From assembly GCF_005083565.1 (NCBI RefSeq), contig NZ_CP034891.1, positions 62,001 through 126,000 of the forward strand: a DNA stretch of 64,000 bases, in the 5' to 3' direction. The translations under genes and the position numbers were made by a program. Shown piece by piece: positions 12,371-21,387 of this stretch. The notes beneath the pieces are model-generated. The model was not told the DNA's origin. It searched no databases and worked only from the letters and a program-made list of their open reading frames with translations. Each line of letters opens with the position of its first letter. Position 1 is the first letter of the stretch. The stretch comes from Buchnera aphidicola (Acyrthosiphon lactucae). GTDB taxonomy: Bacteria; Pseudomonadota; Gammaproteobacteria; Enterobacterales; Enterobacteriaceae.

Positions 12371-12446
12371 TGGTGGGTGATGACGGACTCGAACCGCCGA
12401 CTTCCTCCGTGTAAAGGAGGAGCTCTACCAACTGAGCTAATCACCC
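12371..12446 (-). tRNA. tRNA-Val (anticodon UAC)
   Basis: The minus-strand cloverleaf has acceptor GGGTGAT/ATCACCC, D arm TAGCTCAGTTGGTAGAGC, anticodon loop TTTACAC with TAC at 34-36, and T arm GCGGTTCGAGTCCGT. The discriminator A is followed by an encoded CCA (12371-12373), the only tRNA gene here that keeps it. It lies first in a two-gene tRNA unit. Its upstream region has a good sigma-70 promoter. Confidence 0.97.
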
Positions 12447-12470
12447 TTTTATAAATTTATATATACATAT

Positions 12471-12498
12471 ATTGTAAAGCTAGAAGAAATAGAGTCAA
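12471..12498 (-). promoter_or_regulatory. Sigma-70 promoter of the tRNA-Val/tRNA-Lys unit
   Basis: On the minus strand, TTGACT (12493-12498) and TACAAT (12471-12476) are separated by 16 bases, and each matches the consensus at five of six positions. The start site would fall near 12464, about 18 bases before the tRNA. The spacer is less AT-rich than its surroundings, which makes a chance match less likely. Confidence 0.55.
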
Positions 12499-12646
12499 TC
12501 TTTTTTTAAAAAATAAAATTTGTTTGTTGTAAATTTAATCAGAATGATTAAATAATAATCTATTTTTTAAAAAAAGATTAATAATTCTAATATTAAAATA
12601 ATATTTTATATTATTAATTGTTAAATTGATTTTTTTAAAGGAATAT

Positions 12647-14050
12647 ATGAAAGTAAAAACTCGTTTTGCACCTAGTCCTACTGGAAATTTACATATTGGT
12701 AGTATTCGTACTGCGTTATATTCTTGGTTATTTGCAAGACATCATAGTGGAAAGTTTGTACTTCGTATAGAAGATACTGATCTTTCACGTTCTCAAGCAA
12801 TTTCTATTAATTCTATCATAAATGGATTAAAATGGTTAGGTTTGAATTGGGATGAAGGTCCTTATTTTCAAACTCAAAGATTAAATAGATATAAACAAGT
12901 TATTAATTCTATGTTAGAAAAAAAAGATGCATATATCTGTATTTGTTCATCTCAGGAATTAGAACAAATACGACTAAAACAAATTAGAGAAGGTCATAAA
13001 CCACGTTATCCTGGTACTTGTAGAAATTTAAAAATTAAAAATACATCAAATCAAAAATATGTAATACGTTTTAAAAACCCACTTTCTGGAAAAGTAGTAT
13101 TTCAAGATAAAATTAGAGGAGAAATTATTTTTGATAATGCAGAATTAGATGATCTTGTTATTCAACGTTCTAATGGAATGCCTACTTATAATTTTTGTGT
13201 TGTTGTAGATGATTTAGATATGGAAATCACTCATGTTATTCGTGGAGAAGATCATATTAATAATACGCCACGTCAAATTAATATCTTGAACTCATTGGGA
13301 GTTAAAATACCTATTTATGCTCATTTATCAATGATTTTAGATGAAGAAGGACATAAAATTTCTAAACGGAAAAATGCTTTAAATGTCATCGAGTACAGTA
13401 AAAATGGTTTTTTACCAGAAGCATTATTAAATTATGTAATACGATTAGGTTGGTCTTATGGTGATAAAGAGATATTTAATATATCAGAAATGCAGGAACT
13501 GTTTAATTTAAAATCTATTAGTAAATCTTCTAGTACGATCAATATTAAAAAACTTTTATGGATGAATAAATATTATATTAATAATCTACCATTAAATTAC
13601 GTTTCTAATCTTCTTCAAGATTATATGACAAACCAAAAAATTGATATAAAAAATGGTCCTGATGTAGAATCTTTAGTTAAATTATTAAGAAATCGTTATA
13701 GTACTTTAAAAGAAATAACGGAATCTTGTCGCTATTTTTATGAAGAATTTGATTTTTTTAATAAAAAAGCAGTAGAAAAATATTTTACAAAAAAAAATTC
13801 TTCTATTTTAGAAGAATCTTACAAAAGAATGAAAAAATTATCTATATGGAATGATTATAATATTTCTACGATAATTAATGATATATCTTTAGATATTAAA
13901 GTAAAAACAAAAGAAGTGAATATGGTATTGCGTATTTCTATGACAGGAGATATCTATTCGCCTAGTATTAGTTCTATAATTAATTTAATCGGTCGAGAAA
14001 AAACTTTATTAAGAATTAAAAAATCAATTAATTACATTAAGAATATATAG
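12647..14050 (+). CDS. gltX: Glutamyl-tRNA synthetase
   Basis: Charges tRNA-Glu. The start at ATG 12647 gives the family N-terminus [19 protein letters not shown] and has AAAGGA about five bases upstream, so the earlier in-frame TTG at 12626 is rejected. The protein has 467 residues. The class I signatures are HIG (HIGSIRTA) and the KMSKS-type KISKR near residue 238. The E. coli zinc ligands C98, C100 and C125 are kept, but the fourth, H127, is N127 here. After KISKR the usual His-Gly is Lys-Asn. The fold is otherwise intact and the gene must be essential. Confidence 0.97.
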   Translation: MKVKTRFAPSPTGNLHIGSIRTALYSWLFARHHSGKFVLRIEDTDLSRSQAISINSIINGLKWLGLNWDEGPYFQTQRLNRYKQVINSMLEKKDAYICICSSQELEQIRLKQIREGHKPRYPGTCRNLKIKNTSNQKYVIRFKNPLSGKVVFQDKIRGEIIFDNAELDDLVIQRSNGMPTYNFCVVVDDLDMEITHVIRGEDHINNTPRQINILNSLGVKIPIYAHLSMILDEEGHKISKRKNALNVIEYSKNGFLPEALLNYVIRLGWSYGDKEIFNISEMQELFNLKSISKSSSTINIKKLLWMNKYYINNLPLNYVSNLLQDYMTNQKIDIKNGPDVESLVKLLRNRYSTLKEITESCRYFYEEFDFFNKKAVEKYFTKKNSSILEESYKRMKKLSIWNDYNISTIINDISLDIKVKTKEVNMVLRISMTGDIYSPSISSIINLIGREKTLLRIKKSINYIKNI

Positions 14051-14108
14051 ATAGTAGTGTTATATTGATTTTTTTATTTTGTAGACCTAAAAATTATTGA
14101 TAAAAAAT

Positions 14109-14137
14109 TTGACACATATGATTTTTAGTAAGATTAT
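14109..14137 (+). promoter_or_regulatory. Upstream promoter candidate for tRNA-Ala
   Basis: A perfect TTGACA (14109-14114) is followed after 17 bases by GATTAT (14132-14137), four of six matches to the -10 consensus. It lies 90 bases before tRNA-Ala and 58 bases after the gltX stop. A second, closer promoter is at 14190, so the two would be in tandem. Confidence 0.4.
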
Positions 14138-14189
14138 ATTTTAAGTTTTCATGAAAAATATATTTTTAAAATAATTTATAAAAAATAAA

Positions 14190-14218
14190 TTGACAGGATT
14201 CATGTGTTTTTATATTGT
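14190..14218 (+). promoter_or_regulatory. Proximal promoter candidate for tRNA-Ala
   Basis: A perfect TTGACA (14190-14195) is followed after 17 bases by TATTGT (14213-14218), or after 15 by TATATT. A start site near 14224 would leave a leader of only a few bases before the tRNA at 14228. A perfect -35 box is rare in this AT-rich sequence, so I favour this as the main tRNA-Ala promoter. Confidence 0.5.
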
Positions 14219-14227
14219 AATATTTTT

Positions 14228-14300
14228 GGGGCTATAGCTCATTTGGCAGAGCGCTTGCATGGCATGCAAGATGTGAGCGGTTCGATTCCGCTTAGCTCCA
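14228..14300 (+). tRNA. tRNA-Ala (anticodon GGC)
   Basis: The 73-base cloverleaf has acceptor GGGGCTA/TAGCTCC containing the G3-U70 pair that marks alanine tRNAs. The D arm is TAGCTCATTTGGCAGAGC, the anticodon stem CTTGC/GCAAG encloses ATGGCAT with GGC at 34-36, and the T arm is GCGGTTCGATTCCGC. The discriminator is A and CCA is not encoded. E. coli also has alanine GGC tRNAs beside gltX. Confidence 0.98.
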
Positions 14301-14384
14301 TTGAATTGTTTTTAAAGTTTAAATTTTTGTAAAAATATAAAAAAATTCTTTATTTTTAAAATGACTGTATAACATTTATTATAA

Positions 14385-14415
14385 TACTGTGCTAAATTTT
14401 TTATTCAGCACAGTA
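14385..14415. terminator. Hairpin between tRNA-Ala and fliE
   Basis: TACTGTGCT (14385-14393) pairs with AGCACAGTA (14407-14415) in a 9-bp stem around a 13-base loop. It sits between a plus-strand tRNA and the minus-strand fliE stop at 14427. On the minus strand it is followed by TTATAATAAATG, on the plus strand by AGGTTTATC, so neither side has a full U-tract. It probably ends the fliE transcript. Confidence 0.5.
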
Positions 14416-14426
14416 AGGTTTATCAG

Positions 14427-14747
14427 TTAGATTTGTTGATTCATAATTTCTTGATAGGCTGACATAATTTTATTTCTTATCTGGATTGCCATTTGCATAG
14501 AAATAGAAGATTTTTCTAAATTTATCATTACATCATTTAGAGAAACTCCTGATTGATTTAATATAAATTTTTCCGAATCAGATTTTGCATGATTTTGAGT
14601 TTTACTTATTTCTCCTAATCCTATTTTTATATAATCCATAAATTTGTCACTTTCTGTTTTTTGTGTTTTTGTATTTATATCTAATAAATTAATTTTTGTA
14701 TTAATGTTTTGATGATCTATATTATTAATAAACATAATCTTCCTCAT
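14427..14747 (-). CDS. fliE: Flagellar hook-basal body protein FliE
   Basis: Junction protein between the MS ring with its export gate and the proximal rod. It has 106 residues against about 104 in E. coli. The conserved C-terminus is clear: SGVSLNDVMINLEKSSISMQMAIQIRNKIMSAYQEIMN, seen as a long helix. The N-terminal third is diverged and asparagine-rich. It is divergent from fliF, separated by 225 AT-rich bases, the enterobacterial arrangement. Confidence 0.93.
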   Translation of the reverse strand: MRKIMFINNIDHQNINTKINLLDINTKTQKTESDKFMDYIKIGLGEISKTQNHAKSDSEKFILNQSGVSLNDVMINLEKSSISMQMAIQIRNKIMSAYQEIMNQQI

Positions 14748-14972
14748 TATAAAATAATTTTTATATTTTTAAATTTTTAAAATATTATCATACCTTTATT
14801 AAGATAAAAATACTATAAAGATAAGAATTTTAATATTATACTAAAATAACATTTTTTATTATATTATTGATAATAATTTAACAAGAAATTTTTTTATTTC
14901 ATACTATTAGTAAAATTTTTTTAATCATCACTAAATTATAGTTAGAATTAATTATTCAGATAGGAAGATTTC

Positions 14973-16628
14973 ATGAATTTTAGCACTATAGAAGAATCAG
15001 TTTTAAAAGAGAAAAAAAAATTTAATAATTTTCTATCTCGTTTTTTAAAAAGTTCTCGTGTTTTAATTATTTTATTAACAGCTGCAGTTATTACTGCTGT
15101 TTCTGTTTCAATATGGATTAAATCTCCCGAGTATCAAGTTTTGTATAATCATTTATCTAATGAAGATGGTGGAGCTATTATTAATGAACTAAATCAAATG
15201 AAAATTCCTTATCAATTTACTGATATTTCAGGTCAAATATCAGTTCCAAAAGATAAAGTTTATGAAATTCGTTTGCGTTTGGCAGAAAATAATCTTCCTA
15301 GAGGTGGAGGTGTTGGTTTTGAATTATTAGATAAAGAAAAATTTGGAATGAGTCAATTTAATGAACAAATAAATTATCATCGTGCTTTAGAAGGGGAATT
15401 AGCTCGAACTATACAAAGAATTAATATTGTGAAAAGTGCTAGAATACATATAGCATTTCCTAAAACATCATTATTTTTACAAGACAAAAAAAAATCTTCA
15501 GCTTCTGTTGTTTTAGAACTTCAGCCAGGAAGAACATTAGATATGGGACAAATTAATGCAATATTACATTTAGTCTCAAGTAGTATATCAAATCTTTCAG
15601 TAAAAAATATTACCATCGTAGATCAATTAGGAAACTTATTAAATCAGAATTCTGTAGAATATGATCACGTTAATGATTTGCAGTTTAAATATTCTGAAGA
15701 GATTGAATCTCGTTATCGAAATAGAATAAAAAATATTTTAGAACCATTAGTAGGGATTGGTAATGTTTATGCTCAAGTAACTGCACAAATAGATTTTAAT
15801 GCACAAGAAAAAACACAAGAAAAATATTCACCGAATACTAATCATAAAAATCAATCAATAAGATCTCGTCAAATAAGTATTCATGATGAAATAGAGAAAG
15901 AAAATATACCGAATTCTTTATCCAATGATGATATTAATTTAAATAAGAATACTCAAGAGAATAAAAATACAAGAAAACTAAATACTGTAAAAAATAGTAA
16001 TAATTTAAAAAATGACTATACTCCTTTTAATAGTAATATTAATCGTGATAATACCATTAACTATGAATTAAATCATAGTGTATCACATACTAAAATGAAT
16101 ATAGGAGAAATCAAAAGATTATCAGCAGCAGTTATAGTGAATTTTATTAAAGATAAAAATGGAAAATTAGTTCCTTTAACTATAGAAAAGACAAAAAATA
16201 TTAAAAAATTAGTACAAGAAGCAATAGGATATTCTAAATCGCGAGGAGACAGTATTCATCTTGTTAATGCATCATTTACTAGATATAATGAAAAAATACC
16301 GGTTCAAATAAATAATTTAAATAATTTTAATTTATCAAATTTTTTATTTACTATTGCGCCGTGGTTTTTTCCTTCTTTCTTTCTTTTTCTATTATTAAAA
16401 AAATATATTTGTTCTTTTTCAAAAAAAAATAATTTTGAAAATACACATGTTCTAAAAGAAAAAAAACATATAGGAAAAAATAATATTTTACAAGAAAATT
16501 CTGTTCAAGAAGATATTAAAAAAAATATAAATATAGATAAATTAATCCATCAAATTTGCAATATATCTAATCAGAATCCACGTACTATAGCGTTGATTAT
16601 TCGTAAATGGATGAGTGATAAAATATGA
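14973..16628 (+). CDS. fliF: Flagellar MS-ring protein FliF
   Basis: Forms the inner-membrane MS ring that houses the export gate. It has 551 residues, full length. A transmembrane segment lies near residues 29-50 (IILLTAAVITAVSVSIWI), followed by the periplasmic ring-building motifs (YQVLYNHLSNEDGG, LPRGGGVGFELLDKE). A low-complexity, asparagine- and lysine-rich stretch around residues 270-370 replaces the less conserved periplasmic loop, then comes a second membrane segment near 460. The C-terminal FliG-binding helix is kept (NPRTIALIIRKWMSDK). It overlaps fliG by four bases (ATGA). Confidence 0.97.
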   Translation: MNFSTIEESVLKEKKKFNNFLSRFLKSSRVLIILLTAAVITAVSVSIWIKSPEYQVLYNHLSNEDGGAIINELNQMKIPYQFTDISGQISVPKDKVYEIRLRLAENNLPRGGGVGFELLDKEKFGMSQFNEQINYHRALEGELARTIQRINIVKSARIHIAFPKTSLFLQDKKKSSASVVLELQPGRTLDMGQINAILHLVSSSISNLSVKNITIVDQLGNLLNQNSVEYDHVNDLQFKYSEEIESRYRNRIKNILEPLVGIGNVYAQVTAQIDFNAQEKTQEKYSPNTNHKNQSIRSRQISIHDEIEKENIPNSLSNDDINLNKNTQENKNTRKLNTVKNSNNLKNDYTPFNSNINRDNTINYELNHSVSHTKMNIGEIKRLSAAVIVNFIKDKNGKLVPLTIEKTKNIKKLVQEAIGYSKSRGDSIHLVNASFTRYNEKIPVQINNLNNFNLSNFLFTIAPWFFPSFFLFLLLKKYICSFSKKNNFENTHVLKEKKHIGKNNILQENSVQEDIKKNINIDKLIHQICNISNQNPRTIALIIRKWMSDKI

Positions 16629-17620
16629 TTTTAAATGGTACTGAAAAAAGTGCATTGTTATTAATAACAATAGGGTCTGATCAAGCAGGAGAAATATTAA
16701 AAAATTTAACTCCTTTTGAAGTTCAAGAACTAATTACTGCTATGGTGAATATTAAAAGAGTTTCTCACAAGAAATTACATGAAATACTTACGGAATGTTA
16801 TGATCTTGCTATAAAAAACAATATTTTAAATTGTAATAATAGTGATAAGTATCTTGTTAATATGTTAACAAAAGCATTGGGAGAGAAAAAAGGAAATTCT
16901 CTATTACAAGAAGCATTAGAAATCCGTAATGCTAAAATATGTATTGAAGCACTTAATTATATGAAAGCTGAACAAGTAGCTTTTTTATTAGATAATGAAC
17001 ATCCCCAAATTATTACTACAATACTAGTATATTTAGATAAAAATCAATCAGCCCAAGTTCTTTCATTTCTTAGTGATGAAAAACAATCTGAAATTATATT
17101 AAGAATTATAGAATTTCGTGGTATTGAAGAATCTAGTTTAGTCGAATTGAATAAAGTTATTAATAATTTATTACAAAATAAAAAATTAATTTTATCAGAA
17201 AAAGGAGGTATAAAAACTGCTGCTCAAATTCTTAATTCAATGAAAATGAAGAATGAGAAAAAAACGATAAAAAAAATTAGTATATTTAACCAAAAATTAG
17301 CAGATAGAATTGTTGAAGAAATGTTTTTATTTGATAATTTAGTAGATATAGATGATAAACATATTAAAGTTTTAATTAAAAATATAGAAAAAGAAAAATT
17401 ATATATTGCACTTCAAAATACTAATTCCTCTATTAGAGAGAAGTTTTTTAAAAATATGTCTCAAACAGAATCTAATGAACTATCTTTGAGTTTGCAGAAA
17501 AAGTCTTATATTTCTAAAAATTCTATAAAAAATGAACAAAAATTAATTTTAATAATGATTAAAAGTATTATAGAAAATGGAAAAATTTCATTAAAAACTT
17601 TAAGAGAGTATTATGCCTAA
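16625..17620 (+). CDS. fliG: Flagellar switch protein FliG, torque residues lost
   Basis: Rotor ring protein bridging FliF and FliM. It has 331 residues, the same length as in E. coli, with N-terminal FliF-binding, middle (EHPQII) and C-terminal domains. The C-terminal domain aligns without gaps through NMSQ and NEQK, which fixes the numbering. The five charged residues known to generate torque in E. coli are all replaced: K264Q, R281T, D288L, D289S and R297S. The structural core is kept. The simplest reading is a ring that scaffolds the export machine but does not turn. It overlaps fliH by eight bases. Confidence 0.97.
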   Translation: MILNGTEKSALLLITIGSDQAGEILKNLTPFEVQELITAMVNIKRVSHKKLHEILTECYDLAIKNNILNCNNSDKYLVNMLTKALGEKKGNSLLQEALEIRNAKICIEALNYMKAEQVAFLLDNEHPQIITTILVYLDKNQSAQVLSFLSDEKQSEIILRIIEFRGIEESSLVELNKVINNLLQNKKLILSEKGGIKTAAQILNSMKMKNEKKTIKKISIFNQKLADRIVEEMFLFDNLVDIDDKHIKVLIKNIEKEKLYIALQNTNSSIREKFFKNMSQTESNELSLSLQKKSYISKNSIKNEQKLILIMIKSIIENGKISLKTLREYYA

Positions 17621-18275
17621 TTCGATCTTAGAAAAAAAATGGACACGATGGTATCCAAAAAAAATATTTTTAAAAAACAAAAAAGAAAATAAACAAATTT
17701 TGTTTTTTTCTGATAAATTTAAAGAAGAAGATTTCTTTATAGCATCAAAAAATCAAAAAAATTTTATTAGTGATATAAAAGAATCTACAATAGATTTAAA
17801 AAAAACAAAAGGATATGAAATTGGTTTTAAAAAAGGACTTATAAAAGGTCAAGAAGATAATATATTATTAAAAAATAAATTAAATAATTTATTTTTAGAT
17901 TTTGAGAATTCTCTCATTATTTTTGAAAAAGCATTATGTTCTCAATTGCTAAAAACAGTTTTAAAGATTTCATCTTATGTAATTGGTAAAAATATTGATA
18001 TTGATGAATCAATTTTGATAAATTATATAAAAAAGATTATTAATCAAGATGGTATATTCTTGAAAAAACCACAACTTATAATTCATCCTAAAAATAAAAA
18101 AATAATAGAAAAAAACTTTAAAGATTTTTTAAATACTCATAAATGGACATTAGTTTACGATGATAATATGGACGTAAATGGTTGTAAAATTAAATCAGAA
18201 AAAATTGATATGGATGCAACAGTAGATGCTAGATGGCAGGAATTATCTCGTCTTGTTTATTCAGAGGAATATTAA
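17613..18275 (+). CDS. fliH: Flagellar export ATPase regulator FliH
   Basis: Binds the FliI ATPase and links it to the C ring. It has 220 residues against about 228 in enterobacteria. The N-terminus keeps the conserved WTRWYPKKI tryptophans near residues 10-13, and a GxxxG-like glycine pattern follows ([15 protein letters not shown]). The C-terminal half ends with the family pattern [20 protein letters not shown]. The rest is lysine-rich and diverged. Its stop TAA shares one base with the fliI start (TAATG). Confidence 0.93.
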   Translation: MPNSILEKKWTRWYPKKIFLKNKKENKQILFFSDKFKEEDFFIASKNQKNFISDIKESTIDLKKTKGYEIGFKKGLIKGQEDNILLKNKLNNLFLDFENSLIIFEKALCSQLLKTVLKISSYVIGKNIDIDESILINYIKKIINQDGIFLKKPQLIIHPKNKKIIEKNFKDFLNTHKWTLVYDDNMDVNGCKIKSEKIDMDATVDARWQELSRLVYSEEY

Positions 18276-19633
18276 TGAATTTAAGATTTACTCAATTTTT
18301 AAAAAAGTTTTCTTCTGTTGAAAATAGAATTGAGAAACTGTCTGATATTGTTAATTATGGTCGTCTTATTAGTATTAATGGATTAGTTTTAGAAGTTATA
18401 GGATTATTAAAAACACCTATTGGTTCGGAATGTCTTATTGAAAGAAAAATAGATGGCAAAAACATATATATGAATGCTGAAGTAATAGGTTTTTCAGGAG
18501 AAAAAACTTTATTGCTATCTTTTGAAGAAATTAATGGTGTTTTTCCTGGGGCTCGTGTTTGTGTAAAACCAGGAAATTATGGTATTGTAAAAAAAATGCC
18601 ATTGGGTATGAAATTATTAGGAAGAGTATTAGACGGACGAGGTCAACCTTTAGATCAATTACCTAAAATTGATTATAAATACTATACTGCAATAAAAAAT
18701 TGTAGCATTAACCCATTAAATAGAACTCCAATTACTGAAGTATTAGATACTGGAATACGCGCTATTAATGGACTTTTAACAATTGGAAGAGGTCAAAAAA
18801 TAGGAATTTTTTCTAGTTCTGGTATTGGTAAAAGTATTTTACTGGGTATGATGGCAAAGTATACACAAGCTGATGTTATTATTATTGCTTTAATTGGAGA
18901 GCGAGGTCGAGAAGTAAAAGAGTTTATAGAAAATATATTAGGGGCAGAAGGATTATCTCGATCAGTGGTTATTGCTGCTCCTGCAGACGTATCTCCTTTA
19001 TTAAAAATACAAGCAGCTTCTTATGCTACTAATATTGCGGAATATTTTTATAAAAATAATAAACATGTACTATTAATTATGGATTCTTTAACTCGTTATG
19101 CTATGGCGCAACGAGAAATTGCATTATCTTTAGGAGAGTTACCTATTTCTAAAGGTTATCCGTCTTCTATATTTTCAAAAATTCCTACTTTAGTAGAGCG
19201 TACAGGAATAGCTAATAAAAATAAAGCTTCAATTACTTCATTTTATACAGTTTTAACTGAAGATGAAGATGAACAAGATCCAGTTTCACATCTCGCTCGG
19301 TCTATATTAGATGGGCACATTATACTGTCTCGTTATTATGCTGATTTAGGTCATTATCCCGCAATTGATATTAAATCTTCTATTAGTCGCGTGATGCCTA
19401 ATATTATTAGTGCCAAACAGTATTCTCAAGCTTTTTATTTTAAAAAATTAGTTTCTTCGTATCAAAGAAATCGAGATTTGATAAATATAGGTGCTTATAT
19501 TAATGGAACTGATTTAGTGTTAGATCATGCAATTAAAATTTGGCCGAAATTAGAAAAGTTTTTGCAACAAGGAATATCTGAAAAAAGCGATTATTTTTTT
19601 TCTTGTCAAGCGTTAAATGAAATATTTATTTAA
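18275..19633 (+). CDS. fliI: Flagellum-specific export ATPase FliI
   Basis: F1-beta-like ATPase of the flagellar type III export system. The start at ATG 18275, overlapping the fliH stop by one base, gives 452 residues. The earlier in-frame ATG at 18233 would add 14 residues read through fliH and is rejected. The P-loop (residues 180-187) reads SSSGIGKS, while the family has AGSGVGKS, so the first glycine is serine but the catalytic lysine and serine remain. GERGREVKEF, the Walker B LLIMDSLTRYAMAQRE and the TVLTEDEDEQDPV region are all present. Confidence 0.97.
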   Translation: MNLRFTQFLKKFSSVENRIEKLSDIVNYGRLISINGLVLEVIGLLKTPIGSECLIERKIDGKNIYMNAEVIGFSGEKTLLLSFEEINGVFPGARVCVKPGNYGIVKKMPLGMKLLGRVLDGRGQPLDQLPKIDYKYYTAIKNCSINPLNRTPITEVLDTGIRAINGLLTIGRGQKIGIFSSSGIGKSILLGMMAKYTQADVIIIALIGERGREVKEFIENILGAEGLSRSVVIAAPADVSPLLKIQAASYATNIAEYFYKNNKHVLLIMDSLTRYAMAQREIALSLGELPISKGYPSSIFSKIPTLVERTGIANKNKASITSFYTVLTEDEDEQDPVSHLARSILDGHIILSRYYADLGHYPAIDIKSSISRVMPNIISAKQYSQAFYFKKLVSSYQRNRDLINIGAYINGTDLVLDHAIKIWPKLEKFLQQGISEKSDYFFSCQALNEIFI

Positions 19634-19662
19634 TATTTTAATATACTGGATGTCTTATATTA

Positions 19663-20127
19663 ATGAAATATACAAAATTTTCATTTTCTTTGTTAGAAAC
19701 AATAGAAAAAAAAAAAATAGAAGAAGAGACAATTAAGATTAAAAATCTTTATTTAAAAAAACAACAGAATAGTGAACAATTAAAACTATTAATTAATTAT
19801 CAAAAAGAATATTTAAAAAAAATACATGATAAAATGATGTCAGGAGTTTGCGTACATCAGTGGAAAAATTATAATAATTTTATTTCTACATTACAGGTGA
19901 TTATCAAAGAAAACATAAATAGCATTGAAGAAAATCAAAGAATAATTAAAAAAAGTTTAAAAAAATGGTCTGCAAATAAAATGAAACTAAAAGTTTGGGA
20001 ATATTTAAATAAAATAAATAAAAAACAAACATTAAAGATGAAAAAAATACAGGAAGACATAATTAATGATAATTGTACTCAATTAAAATTTTTAAAAAAA
20101 GGAAAATTATTATCATGTTACAAATGA
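19663..20127 (+). CDS. fliJ: Flagellar export chaperone FliJ
   Basis: Coiled-coil protein that acts with the FliI ring like the gamma subunit of ATP synthase. It has 154 residues against about 147 in E. coli. It is predicted to be nearly all helix and very rich in K, N and I, with low identity. GVCVHQWKNYNNFISTL aligns with the conserved middle of the family. A run of 12 A (19706-19717) lies in codons 15-19 and is in frame. The call rests mainly on position between fliI and fliK plus the coiled-coil pattern. Confidence 0.85.
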   Translation: MKYTKFSFSLLETIEKKKIEEETIKIKNLYLKKQQNSEQLKLLINYQKEYLKKIHDKMMSGVCVHQWKNYNNFISTLQVIIKENINSIEENQRIIKKSLKKWSANKMKLKVWEYLNKINKKQTLKMKKIQEDIINDNCTQLKFLKKGKLLSCYK

Positions 20128-21287
20128 TTTATAATATAAATTCACAAAATAATGCTTCTTTAAATAAAGATAATAATTTTTTTAATAATATTTTTAAAGA
20201 AGGCTTATCAATATCTGTTTTAAATCAATTAAATAAATACTTACTAAGAAAAGAAATAGAATTTGATAATGTTTTTACAGAAGAAAAAAAAAATGATGAT
20301 AACGATAAAAATATTGTATGTGCTAATTTTATAATTAATAATCTATTAAATATTTTAAATAAAAGAGATAGAATTTTAAATTCTGAAACTTTTAATAATA
20401 TTAAAGATAATAAAATGCAAAAAAAAAAAATAAAGAAGAATCAAGTTAATTCATTACATACTATTGATTTTTTAAAAAATATAAAAGATTCTAAAAAAAA
20501 TAAAATTAAAAACACATTTAAAATATTAAAAATAGAAACAGAATCAAGTAAACTAATAAACAATAAAAATCAGTTTAATCAAATTAATGAATTAAATAAT
20601 ATAAGAATAACAAATAATTTAGACTCAAAAAAAACAAATAATCAACTTTTTCAAAGAAAAACAAACATCCCTAAAGTTTATAAAAATAAAATGAAATTTA
20701 TAGAAGATGAAAAAAAGGTAATTCTTCCCTTAGATACTAAAAAAAATAAAAAATTTATATTTTTTTCTAAAAATATAAATAAAATTGATAATATAATTCA
20801 TAGAAGAAATTCATTTCCAATTTTTAATAAAAAAGAACATATAAAATCATATATAAAACCATTACTTTCAAATAATACAAAAAATTCTATTGAATGGAAA
20901 AAATTAATTAGCCATAAAATACTTTTATCAATTTCTAACAAAAACAATCAAGCAGAAATACATTTAAAACCAGAATCTTTAGGATCTATACATATTGTGA
21001 TTAATATGAAAAATAATGCTGCTACATTAAAATTTATTTCTAAATATAATGAAGTAAGAATGTTTTTAGAGAATTCTATTCCTTTTTTACGTAATTCATT
21101 AACAGAACACGGAATTAAATTAGAAAAATTTAATATTTCTAGTTCTCTTACAAATAAAAAATACAAAAACTATAAAAATTTATTTAGTAAGAATATTAAC
21201 TATCTAGATAGTTTTAAAAAAAATCTCAATATATATAAAAATGATTTAGATTTAAAAAATTTTAAACCAATTGATATATATATTTGA
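20115..21287 (+). CDS. fliK: Flagellar hook-length control protein FliK
   Basis: Secreted ruler that switches export from hook to filament. The start at ATG 20115 gives 390 residues and overlaps the fliJ end by 13 bases. An in-frame upstream ATG at 20073 would run deep into fliJ. The N-terminal two thirds are low-complexity K/N/I sequence with no recognisable features. The C-terminal hook-length domain is clear: HLKPESLGSIHIVINM, then the FLENSIPFLRNSLTEHGI pattern. An in-frame A12 run lies at 20419-20430. Retention of a ruler suggests a hook-like structure may still be made. Confidence 0.88.
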   Translation: MLQMIYNINSQNNASLNKDNNFFNNIFKEGLSISVLNQLNKYLLRKEIEFDNVFTEEKKNDDNDKNIVCANFIINNLLNILNKRDRILNSETFNNIKDNKMQKKKIKKNQVNSLHTIDFLKNIKDSKKNKIKNTFKILKIETESSKLINNKNQFNQINELNNIRITNNLDSKKTNNQLFQRKTNIPKVYKNKMKFIEDEKKVILPLDTKKNKKFIFFSKNINKIDNIIHRRNSFPIFNKKEHIKSYIKPLLSNNTKNSIEWKKLISHKILLSISNKNNQAEIHLKPESLGSIHIVINMKNNAATLKFISKYNEVRMFLENSIPFLRNSLTEHGIKLEKFNISSSLTNKKYKNYKNLFSKNINYLDSFKKNLNIYKNDLDLKNFKPIDIYI

Positions 21288-21387
21288 TAAAAATTATAGA
21301 ATTTTATTCTAAAAAAAATATATTATTCGATATAAAAAATCGTGTTTTTTAGTTTTTTTTAACAACTTTTACCTTTGAGGTATATAA

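Noticed and set aside
18233-18274. Longer FliI start at 18233
   Set aside because: It would read 14 extra residues out of frame within fliH. The ATG overlapping the fliH stop fits the family N-terminus and the coupling seen elsewhere in this operon.
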